Origin: Arenicola marina
Lineage: Eukaryota > Annelida > Polychaeta > Arenicolidae
Length of the DNA stretch: 64,000 bases
NCBI GenBank assembly: GCA_964019135.1
Contig: OZ025256.1
Location: forward strand, 35,870,035-35,934,034
Reading direction: 5' to 3'
The notes beneath the pieces are model-generated. The model saw only the letters and a program-made list of their open reading frames with translations, had not been told where the DNA came from and made no database searches. A program made the position numbers and the translations under genes. This document shows positions 1 through 11,900 of the stretch, in pieces; position 1 is the first letter of the stretch; every line of letters starts with the position of its first letter.

Positions 1-3000
1 GCATCCCCCTCAACCCCACAGCCCCTCCACCCCACAGCCCCTCCACCCCACAGCCCCCTCCACTCGCACCCCTCTCAGCCCCACAGCCCCCTCAGCCCCA
101 CAGCCCCCTCCACAACACAGCCTCCTCCACTCGCACCCCCCTCAGCCCCACAGCCTCCTACACTCGCACCCCGCTCAGCCCCACAGCCCCCTCCACAACA
201 CAGCCTCCTCCACTCGCACCCCCCTCAGCCCCACAGCCCCCTCCACAACACAGCCTCCTCCACTCGCACCCCCCTCAGCCCCACAGCCTCCTCCACCCCA
301 CAGCCCCCTCCACTCGCACCCCCCTCAGCCCCACAGCCCCCTACACCCCACAGCCCCCGCCACAACACAGGCTCCTCCACTCGCACCCCCCTCAGCCCCA
401 CAGCCCCCTCCACTCGCACCCCGCTCAGCCTCACAGCCCCCTCCGAAACACAGCCTCCTCCACTCGCACCCCCCTCCACTCGCATCCCCCTCAACCCCAC
501 AGCCCCTCCACCCCACAGCCCCTCCACCCCACAGCCCCTCCACCCCACAGCCCCCTCCACTCGCACCCCCCTTAGCCCCACAGCCCCCTCAGCCCCACAG
601 CCCCCTCCACAACACCGCCTCCTCCACTCGCACCCTCCTCAGCCCCACAGCCTCCTCCACTCACACCCACATCAGCCCCACAGCCCCCTCCACCCCACAG
701 CCCCCTCCACTTGTACCCCCCTCAGCCCCACAGCCCCCTCCACAACACAGCCTCCTCCACTCGCACCCCCCTCCACTCGCATCCCCCTCAACCCCACAGC
801 CCCTCCAGCCCACAGCCCCTCCACGCCAAAGCCCCCTCCACTCGCACCTTCCTCAGCCCCACAGCCCCCTCAGCCCCACAGCCCCCTCCACAACACAGCC
901 TCCTCCACTCGCACCCCCCTCAGCCCCACAGCCTCCTCCACTCGCCCCCCCCCCTCAGCCCCACAGCCCCCTCCACAACACAGCCTCCTCCACTCGCACC
1001 CCCCTCAGCCCCACAGCCCCCTCCACAACACAGCCTCCTGCACTCGCTCTCCCCTCAGCCCCACAGCCTCCTCCACCCCACAGCCCCCTCCACTCGCACC
1101 CCCTCAGCCCCACAGCCTCCTCCACTCGCACCCCTATCAGCCCCACAGCCCCCTCCACCCCACAGCCCCCTCCACTCGCACCCCCCTCAGCCCCACAGCC
1201 CCCTCCACAACACAGCCTCCTCCACTCGCACCCCCATCAGCCCCACAGCCCCCTCCACAACACGGCCTCCTCCATTCGTACCCGCATCAGCCCCACAGCC
1301 CCCTCCACAACACAGCCCACTCCACTCGCACCCCCCTCAGCCCCTCAGCCACCTCCACAACACAGCCTCCTCCACTCGCAGCCCCCTCAGCCCCACAGCC
1401 CCCTCCACAACACAGCCTCCTCCACTCGCACCCCCCTCTGCCCCACAGCCCCCTCCACAACACAGCCTCCTCCACTCGCACCCCCCTCAGCCCCACAGCC
1501 CCCTCCACAACACCGCCTCCTCCACTCGCACCCCCCTCAGCCCCAAAGCCCCCTCCACAACACAGCCTCCTCCACTCGCACCCCACTCAGCCCCACAGCC
1601 CTCTACACCCCACAGCCCCCTCCACCCCACAGCCCCCTCCACTCGCACCCCCCTCAGCCCCACAGCCCCCTACACCCCACATCCCCCTTCACAACACAGC
1701 CTCCTCTACTCGCACCCCCCTCAGCCCCACAGCCCCCTCCACAACACGGCCTCCTCCACTCGCACCCCCCTCAGCCCCACAGCCCCCTCCACAACACAGC
1801 CCCCTCCACTCGCACCCCCCTCAGCCCCGCAGCCACCTCCACAACACAGCCTCCTCCACTCGCACCCGCCTCCACTCGCATCCCCCTCAACCCCACAGCC
1901 CCTCCACCCCACAGCCCCCTCCACAACACAGCCTCCTCCACTCGCACCCCTCTCAGCCCCACAGCCTCCTCCACTCGCATCCCCCTCAACCCCACAGCCT
2001 CCTCCACTCGCACCCCCCTCAGCCCCACAGCCTCCTCCACCCCACAGCCCCCTCCACTGGAAACCCCCTCAGCCCCACAGCCTCCTCCACTCGCACCCCC
2101 ATCAGCCCCACAGCCCCCTCCACCCCACAGCCACCTCCACTCGCACCCCCCTCAGCCCCACAGCCCCCTCCACAACACAGCCTCCTCCACTCGCACCCCC
2201 TTCAGCCCCACAGCCCCCTCCACAACACAGCCTCCTCCACTCGCACCCCCCTCTGCCCCACAGCCCCCTCCACAACACAGCCTCCTCCACTCGCACCTCC
2301 CTCAGCCCCACAGCCCCCTCCACAACACCGCCTCCTCCACTCGCACCCCCCTCAGCCCCACAGCCCTCTACACCCCACAGCCCCCGCCACCCCACAGCCC
2401 CCTCCACTCGCACCCCCCTCAGCCCCACAGCCCCCTACACCCCACAGCCCCATCCGCAACACAGCCTCCTCCACTCGCACCTCCCTCAGCCCCACAGCCT
2501 CTTCCACTCGCACCCCCCTCAGCCCCACAGCCCCCTCCACAACACAGCCTCATCCACTCGCACCCCCCTCCACTCGCATCCCCCTCAACCCCACAGCCCC
2601 CTCCACCCCACAGCCCCTCCACCCCACAGCCCCCTCCACTCGCACCCCCCTCAGCCCCACAGCCCCCTCCACAACACAGCCTCCTCCACTCGCACCCCCG
2701 TCAGCCCCACAGCCTTCTCCACTCACACCCCCATCAGCCCCACAGCCCCCTCCACTCGCACCCCCCTCAGCCCCACAGCCCCCTCCACAACACAGCCTCC
2801 TCCACTCGCACCCCCCTCCACTCGCATCCCCCTCAACCCCACAGCCCCTCCACCCCACAGCCCCTCCACCCCAAAGCCCCCTCCACTCGCACCCCTCTCA
2901 GCCCCACAGCCCCCTCAGCCCCACAGCCCCCTCCACAACACAGCCTCCGCCACTCACACCTCCCTCAGCCCCACAGCCCCCTCCACAACACAGCCCCCTC

Positions 3001-5482
3001 CACTCGCACCCCCCTCAGCCCCACAGCCCCCTACACCCCACAGCCCCCTCCACAACACAGCCTCCTCCAATCGCACCCCTTTCAGCCCCACAGCCCCCTC
3101 CACTCGCACCCCCCTCAGCCCCACAGCCCCCTCCACAACACAGCCTCCTCCACTCGCACCCCCCTTCACTCGCATCCCCCTCAACCCCACAGCCCCTCCA
3201 CCCCACAGCCCCTCCACCCCACAGCCCCCTCCACTCGCACCCCCCTCAGCCCCAAAGCCCCCTCAGCCCCACAGCCCCCTCCACAACACCGCCTCCTCCA
3301 CTCGCAACCCCCTCAGCCCCACAGCCTCCTCCACTCACACCCCCATCAGCCCTACAGCCCCCTCCACCCCACAGCGCCTCCACTCGCACCCCCTCAGTCC
3401 CACAGCCCCCTCCACAACACAGCCTCCTCCACTCGCACCCCCCTCTACTCGCATCCCCCTCAACCCCACAGCCCCTCCACCCCACAGCCCCTCCACCCCA
3501 CAGCCCCCTCCACTCGCACCCCTCTCAGCCCCACAGCCCCTCCACAACACAGCCTCCTCCACTCGCACCCCCCTCAGCCTCACAGCCCCCTCGACAACAC
3601 AGCCTCCTCCACTCGCACCCCTCTCAGCCCCACAGCCCCCTCCACAACACAGCCTCCTCCACTCGCACCCCCCTCAGCCCCACAGCCTCTTTCACCCCAC
3701 AGCCCCCTCCACTCGCACCCCCCTCAGCCCCACAGCCTCCTCCACTCGCACCCCCATCAGCCCCACAGCTCCCTCCACCCCACAGCCCCCTCCACTCGCA
3801 CCCCCCTCATCCCCACAGCCCCCTCCGCAACACAGCCTCCTCTACTCGCACCCCCCTCAGCCCCACAGCCCCCTCCACAACACAGCCTCCTCCACTCGCA
3901 CCCCCCTCAGCCCCACAGCCCCCTCCACAATACAGCCTCCTCCACTCGCACCCCCCTTAGCCCCACAGCCCCCTCCACAACACCGCCTCCTCCACTCGCA
4001 CCCCCCTCAGCCCCACAGCCCCCTCCACAACACCGCCTCCTCCACACGCACCCCCCTTAGCCCCACAGCCTCCTCCACAACACAGCCTCCTCCACTCGCA
4101 CCCCCCTCAGCCCCACAGCCTCCTCCACTCGCACCACCCTCAGCCCCACAGCCCCCTCCACAACACAGCCTCCTCCACAAAACAGCCTCCTCCACCCCAC
4201 CCCGCTCAGCCCCACAGCCCCCTCCACAACACAGCCCCCTCCACTCGCACCCCCCTCAGCCCCACAGCCCCCTCCACAACACAGCCTCCTCCACTCGCAC
4301 CCCCCTCAGCCCCACAGCCCCCTCGACAACACAGCCTCCTCCACTCGCACCCCTCTCAGCCCCACAGCCCCCTCCACAACACAGCCTCCTCCACTCGCAC
4401 CCCCCTCAGCCCCACAGCCTCCTTCACCCCACAGCCCCCTCCACTCGCACCCCCCTCAGCCCCACAGCCTCCTCCACTCGCACCCCCATCAGCCCCACAG
4501 CTCCCTCCACCCCACAGCCCCTCCACTCGCACCCCCCTCATCCCCACAGCCCCCTCCGCAACACAGCCTCCTCTACTCGCACCCCCCTCAGCCCCACAGC
4601 CCCCTCCACAACACAGCCTCCTCCACTCGCACCCCCTCAGCCCCACAGCCCCCTCCACAATACAGCCTCCTCCACTCGCACCCCCCTTAGCCCCACAGCC
4701 CCCTCCACAACACCGCCTCCTCCACTCGCACCCCCCTCAGCCCCACAGCCCCCTCCACAACACCGCCTCCTCCACACGCACCCCCCTTAGCCCCACAGCC
4801 TCCTCCACAACACAGCCTCCTCCACTCGCACCCCCCTCAGCCCCACAGCCTCCTCCACTCGCACCACCCTCAGCCCCACAGCCCCCTCCACAACACAGCC
4901 TCCTCCACAACACAGCCTCCTCCACCCCACCCCGCTCAGCCCCACAGCCCCCTCCACAACACAGCCTCCTCCACTCGCACCCCCCTTAGCCCCACAGCCC
5001 CCTCCACAACACCGCCTCCTCCACTCGCACCCCTCTCAGCCCCACAGCCCCCTCCACAACACCCCCTCCTCCACTCGCACCCCCCTCAGCCCCACAGCCT
5101 CCTCCACTCGCACCACCCTCAGCCCCACAGCCCCCTCCACAAAATAGCCTCCTCCACTCGCACCCCCCTCAGCCCCACAGCCTCTTCCACTCGCACCCCC
5201 CTCAGCCCCTCAGCCCCCTCCACAACACAGCCTCCTCCACAACACAGCCTCCTCCACCCCACCCCCCTCAGCCCCACAGCCCCCTCCACAACACAGCCTC
5301 CTCCACTCGCACCCCCCTCAGCCCCACACCCTCCTCCACTCGCACACCCCTCAGCCCCACAGCCTCCTCCACTCGCACCCCCCTCAGCCCCACACCCTCC
5401 TCCACTCGCACACCCCTCAGCCCCACAGCCTCCTCCACTCGCACCCCCCTCAGCCCCACAGCCTCCTCCACAACACAGCCCC
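1..5482. repeat. 50-bp C-rich minisatellite, left edge of window
   Basis: This is a tandem array of a unit of about 50 bp, roughly 110 copies, running off the left edge. Key pieces of each unit are CCTCCTCCACTCGCACCC, CTCAGCCCCACAGCCCCC and TCCACAACACAG. The plus strand is almost pure C/A/T, so all three forward frames stay open for long stretches. Units are degenerate, with many truncated or fused copies. The array ends where CACAACACAGCC runs into unique sequence (CCTTGGTTGTGC). It lies upstream of the first visible receptor exon and is probably inside an intron of that gene. It is rich in pyrimidine tracts followed by CAG, which resemble 3' splice sites on the sense strand. Confidence 0.95.
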
Positions 5483-5871
5483 TTGGTTGTGCTACGTGGA
5501 GGAAACCAAATGACATCCATCAAGAAAATTGTCTGTTTTTAAGTAGACTGTTTGTGTTGGCCGGTCTGACTGCCGCCGTCTTCTGATAACACAACCACCA
5601 ATCAGTCTGTGTTATGCTACATCTCAAGTCTATTATTGACCTCAACACCCACCCAACCGGGCAACTGATGGCTGTCGGAGGGAATGAACGCAAATTGATC
5701 TGTATTTGAACAGTTTAGCAATGCATGATAGGTAGAAAAATAGTGTTTGACGACCTTAGAGGGAATATTTCAGTGACTGAACTGATTCACCAGTTCGGCT
5801 CCATCTCCGAGCAATGCTTACTGAACACGTGAGAACCCAGCGAGTGACTTGTGATGTTTATCGTGCTGCAG
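5483..5871 (+). other. unique intron sequence before the first visible LDLa exon
   Basis: This is 389 bp of non-repetitive, AT-richer sequence. It ends in a pyrimidine-containing tract and the acceptor CGTGCTGCAG at 5862-5871. I see no other coding exon, RNA gene or repeat in it. It is inferred to be the 3' part of an intron of gene 1. Confidence 0.7.
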
Positions 5872-5991
5872 ACAAGCCGCCGTGTGCCCCTGAGACGCAG
5901 TTTGCCTGCCGCAGTGGGCAGTGTGTGGACGTGACCGCGCGCTGTGACGGCGTCAACCACTGCCACGACATGAGTGACGAGACTCACTGCG
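5872..5991 (+). CDS. gene 1 exon: LDLa domain 1 (of those visible)
   Basis: A phase 1-1 exon of 120 bp, acceptor CTGCAG before 5872 and donor GTCAGT at 5992. It encodes one complete LDL receptor class A module with six cysteines, starting CAPETQFAC and ending in the calcium-box pattern DMSDETHC. The nearby ATG at 5814 is in frame but lies in the intron, upstream of the acceptor, so I do not treat it as a start. A single symmetric exon per LDLa module is the usual arrangement in this receptor class. The first codon (GAC) is split, so at least one more coding exon lies upstream, beyond the left edge. Confidence 0.9.
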
Positions 5992-8900
5992 GTCAGTAGC
6001 CTCGTCTCTATGGCAACAGTAACTCAGTATGAGTGACGGGTAACAGTGGGGTTACTATAGTGACGTCATCGACCGTCAGCAGTATGAGTGACGGGTATCA
6101 ATGGGGTTAGCATGATGACGTCATCGACTGTCAGCAGTATGAGTGACGGGTGTCAATGGGGTTAGCATGATGACGTCATCGACTGTCAGCAGTATGAGTG
6201 AAGGGTGTCAATGGGGTTAGCATGATGACGTCATCGACTGTCAGCAGTATGAGTGACGGGTGTCAATGGGGTTAGCATGATGACGTCATCGACTGTCAGC
6301 AGTATGAGTGACGGGTGTCAATGGGGTTAGCATGATGACGTCATCGACTGTCAGCAGTATGAGTGACGGGTATCAATGGGGTTAGCATTATGGCGTCATC
6401 GACTGCCAGTAGTGGGAGTGACGGGTATCAACTCATGGAAATACCAGATACATATCATAGGGATATCAGAAACAAAGCATGATGTTTATGTGCGCAAACG
6501 GAAGATATAAAACATTAACAGCCGTGACTTATAGAATGTTAGATCTCTATACGATATCTATATTTGCTGATCGATATCTCGTTAACTTTGAACTGTCCTC
6601 CACCGTGCAGCCACCTTCGCGTGTCCCCCCGGGCGCATGCGGTGTGCGAGGAGCGGCCAGTGCCTGCCGCCCAGTCTCTGGTGCGACTTCCGCCGGGACT
6701 GCCTCGACGGCTCGGACGAGGTCGACTGTGGTATGTCTCTCCACCCCCCCCCCGCCCCCATTACCACCTCCCAATGTTGCCACACTCCCCCTCACTCCCC
6801 TCACAGCCCCGGTGACTTCCCGCTGAGTGTGGTCCTGTGTGGCCTGATGGGCATGTGGCCTCAAGGGGCTCGGTGGTTCACCCCCTTGCCGAACAAACGC
6901 AATTATCTCCCATAATGTAGCGTTTGTTACATTTTGAGGTTTTAAATCCTCGACGACCCCCGGCCGCCCACTTGTGGCCATCCTTGTAAACACTGCAGGG
7001 CCCCACTTGTACCCATCCTTGTACACACTGCAGGGCCCCACTTGTGGCCATCCTTGTACACACTGCAGGGCGCCACTTGTGGCCATCCTTGTACACACTA
7101 CAGGGCCCCACTTGTACCCATCCTTGTACACACTGCAGGGCCCCACTTGTGGCCATCCTTGTACACACTACAGGGCCCCACTTGTACCCATCCTTGTACA
7201 CACTGCAGGGCCCCACTTGTGGCCATCATTGTACACACTGCAGGGCCCCACTTGTGGCCATCCTTGTACACACTGCAGGGCCCCACTTGTGGCCATTCTT
7301 GTACACACTGCAGGGCCCCACTTGTGGCCATCCTTGTACACACTACAGGGCCCCACTTGTGGCCATCCTTGTACACACTGCAGGGCCCCACTTGTGGCCA
7401 TCCTTGTACACACTGAAGGGCCCCACTTGTGGCCATCCTTGTACACACTGCAGGGTCCGACATGTGGCCATCCTTGTATACCCAGCAGGGTCCGACATGT
7501 GGCCATCCTTGTATACCCAACAGGGTCCGACATGTGGCCATCCTTGTATACCCAGCAGGGCCCGACATGTGGCCATCCTTGTATACCCAGCAGGGCCCAA
7601 AATGGGACCATCCTTGTATACCCAGCAGGGTCCGACATGTGGCCATCCTTGTATGCCCAGCATTGTCCCATATGTGGCCATCCTTGTATACCCAGCAGGG
7701 TCCGACATGTGACCATCCTTGTATACCCAGCATGGTCCCACATGTGGCCATCCTTGTATACCCAGCAGGGTCCGACATGTGGCCATCCTTGTATACCCAC
7801 CATGGTCCCACATGTGGCCATCTTTGTATATCCAGCATGGTCCCACATGTGACCATCCTTGTATGCTAAGCAGGGTCCGACATGTGGCCATCCTTGTATG
7901 CCCAGCATGGTCCCACATGTGGCCATTCTTGTATACCCAGCATGGTCCCACATGTGGCCATCCTTGTATACCCAGCAGGGTCCGACATTTGACCATCCTT
8001 GTATGCCCAGCATGGTCCCACATGTGGCTATTCTTGTACACCCAGCATGGTCCCACATGTGGCCAACCTTGTATACCCAGCAGGGTCCGACATGTGGCCA
8101 TCCTTGCATACCCAGCATGGTCCGACATGTGACCATCCTTGTATACCCAGCAGGGTCCCACATGTGACCATCCTTGTATACCCAGCAGGGTCCGAAATGT
8201 GGCCATCCTTGTATGCCCAGCATGGTCCCACATGTGGCCATCCTTGTATACCCAGCATGGTCCCACATGTGGCCAAGCTTGTATGCCCAGCATGGTCCTA
8301 CATGTGGCCATCCTTGTATACCCGGCATGGTCCCACATGTGGCCATCCTTGTATTCCCAGCAGGGTCCGACATGTAGCCATTCTTGTATACCCGGCATGG
8401 TCCCACATGTGGCCATCCTTGTATACCCAGCACGGTCCGACATGTGGCCATCCTTGTATACCCAGCATGGTCCCACATGTGGCCATCCTTGTATACCCAG
8501 CATGCTCCCACATGTGGCCATCCTTTTATACCTAGCAGGGTCCCACATGTGGCCATCCTTGTATACCCAGCGTGGTCCGACATGTGACCATCCTTGTATA
8601 CCCAGCAGGGTCCCACATGTGACCATCCTTGTATACCCAGCAGGGTCCGACATGTGGCCATCTTTGTATACCCAGCAGGGTCGGACATGTGGCCATCCTT
8701 GTATACCCAGCATGGTCCCACATGTGGCCATCCTTGTATACGCAGCAGGGTCCCACATGTGGCCATCCTTGTATACCCAGCATGGTCCCACATGTGGCCA
8801 TCCTTGTATACCCAGCAGGGTCCGACATGTGGCCATCCTTGTATACCCAGCAGGGTCCGACATGTGGCCATCCTTGTATGGCCAGCATGGTCCCACATGT

Positions 8901-11900
8901 GGCCATCCTTGTATACCCAGCATGGTCCCACATGTGGCCATCCTTGTATGCCCAGCGTGGTCCTACATGTGGCCATCCTTGTATACCCAGCATGGTCTCA
9001 CATGTGGCCATCCTTGTATACCCAGCAGGGTCCGACATGTGGCCATCCTTGTATACCCAGCATGGTCCCACATGTGGCCATCCTTGTATACCCAGCAGGG
9101 TCCGACATGTGGACATCCTTGTATACCCAGCATGGTCCGACAAGTGACCATCCTTGTATACCCAGCAGGGTCCGACATGTGACCATCCTTGTATACCCAA
9201 CAGTGTCCGACATGTGGCCATCCTTGTATACCCAGCATGGTCCCACTTGTGGCCATCCTTGTGCACACTGCAGGGTCCGACATGTGGCCATCCTTGTATA
9301 CCCAGCAGCGTCCGACATGTGGCCATCCTTGTATACCCAGCAGGGTCGGACATGTGGCCATCCTTGTATACCCAGCAGGGTCCGACATGTGGCCATCCTT
9401 GTATACCCAGCAGGGTCCGACATGTGGCCATCCTTGTATACCCAGCATGGTCCGACATGTGGCCATCCTTGTATGCCCAGCATTGTCCCATATGTGGCCA
9501 TCCTTGTATGCCCAGCAGGGTCCGACATGTGGCCATCCTTGTATACCCAGCATGGTCCCACATGTGACCATCCTTGCATGCTAAGCAGGGTCCGACATGT
9601 GGCCATCCTTGTATGCCCAGCATGGTCCCACATGTGGCCATCCTTGTATACCCAGCATGGTCCCACATGTGCTCATCCTAGTATACGCAGCAGGGTCCGA
9701 CATGTGACCATCCTTGTATACCCAGCATGGTCCTACATGTGGCCATCCTTGTATACCCAGCATGGTCCCACATGTGGCCATCCTTGTATACCCAGCAGGG
9801 TCCGACATGTGACCATTCATGTATACCCAGCAGGGTCCCACATGTGGCCATCCTTGTATACCCAGCATGGTCCCACATGTGGCCATCCTTGTATACCCAG
9901 CAGGGTCCCACATGTGGCCATCCTTGTATACCCAGCATGGTCCCACGTGTGGCCATCCTTGTATATCCAGCATGGTCCCACATGTGACAATCCTTGTATG
10001 CTAAGCAGGGTCCGACATGTGGCCATCCTTGTATGCCCAGCATGGTCCCACATGTGGCCATCCTTGTATACCCAGCATGGTCCCACATGTGGCCATCCTT
10101 GTATACCCAGCAGGGTCCGACATGTGACCATCCTTGTATGCCCAGCATGGTCCTACATGTGGCCATTCTTGTATACCCAGCATGGTCCCACGTGTGGCCA
10201 TCCTTGTATACCCAGCAGGGTCCGACATGTGGCCATCCTTGTTTACCCAACATGGTCCGACATGTGACCATCCTTGTATACCCAGCAGGGTCCGACATGT
10301 GACAATCCTTGTATACCCAACAGGGTCCGACATGTGGCCATCCTTGTATACCCAGCATGGTCCCACTTGTGGCCATCCTTGTACACACTGCAGGGTCCGA
10401 CATGTGGCCATCGTTGTATACCCAGCAGGGTCCGACATGTGGCCATCCTTGTATACCCAGCAGGGTCCGACATGTGGCCATCCTTGTATACCCAGCAGGG
10501 TCCGACATGTGGCCATCCTTGTATACCCAGCAGGGTCCGACATGTGGCCATCCTTGTATGCCCAGCATTGTCTCATATGTGGCCATCCTTGTATACCCAG
10601 CAGGGTCCGACATGTGGCCATCCTTGTATACCCAGCATGGTCCCACATGTGGTCATCCTAGTATACCCAGCAGGGTCCGACATGTGACCATCCTTGTATA
10701 CCCAGCATGGTCCTACATGTGGCCATCCTTGTATACCCAGCATGGTCCCACATGTGGCCATCCTTGTATACCCAGCAGGGTCCGACATGTGACCATCCAT
10801 GTATGCCCAGCATGGTGCTACATGTGGCCATCCTTGTATACCCAGCCGGGTCCCACATGTGGCCATCCTTGCATACCCAGCATGGTCCCACATGTGGCCA
10901 TCCTTGTATACCCAGCAGGGTCCGACATGTGGCCATCCTTGTATACCCAGCATGGTCCCACATGTGGCCATCCTTGTATATCCAGCATGGTCCCACCTGT
11001 GACCATCCTTGTATGCTAAGCAGGGTCCGACATGTGGCCATCCTTGTATGCCCAGCATGGTCCCACATGTGGCCATCTGTGTATACCCAGCATGGTCCCA
11101 CATGTGGCCATCCTTGTATACCCAGCATGGTCCGACAAGTGACCATCCTTGTATACCCAGCAGGGTCCGACATGTGACCATCTTTGTATACCCAACAGTG
11201 TCCGACATGTGGCCATCCTTGTATACCCAGCATGGTCCGACAAGTGACCATCCTTGTATACCCAGCAGGGTCCGACATGTGACCATCTTTGTATACCCAA
11301 CAGTGTCCGACATGTGGCCATCCTTGTATACCCAGCAGGGTCCGACATGTGGCCATCCTTGTATACCCAGCAGGGTCCGATATTTGACCATCTTTGTATA
11401 CCCAACAGTGTCCGACATGTGGCCATCCTTGTATACCCAGCATGGTCCCACATGTGGCCATCCTTGTATATCCAGCATGGTCCCATATGTGACCATCCTT
11501 GTATGCTAAGCAGGGTCCGACATGTGGCCATCCTTGTATGCCCAGCATGGTCCCACATGTGGCCATCCTTGTATGCCCAGGATGGTCCTACATGTGGCCA
11601 TCCTTGTATACCCAGCAGGGTCCCACATGTGGCCATCCTTGTATACCCAGCATGGTCCCACATGTGGCCATCCTTTTATACCCAGCAGGGTCCGACATGT
11701 GGCCATCCTTGTATACCCAGCATGGTCCCACATGTGGCCATCCTTGTATATCCAGCATGGTCCCATATGTGACCATCCTTGTATGCTAAGCAGGGTCCGA
11801 CATGTGGCCATCCTTGTATGCCCAGCATGGTCCCACATGTGGCCATCCTTGTATACCCAGCATGGTCCCACATGTGGCCATCCTTGTATACCCAGCAGGG

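Noticed and set aside
711..4790. Proline/serine-rich frame of 1,359 codons
   Set aside because: A C-rich 50-bp array has almost no stop codons in any forward frame. The frame has no start context and no splice-consistent link to gene 1.
5814..5871. ATG at 5814 as a start codon for the LDLa protein
   Set aside because: The preceding bases of the frame lie upstream of a good acceptor, the phase matches the other LDLa exons, and no signal peptide follows the ATG.
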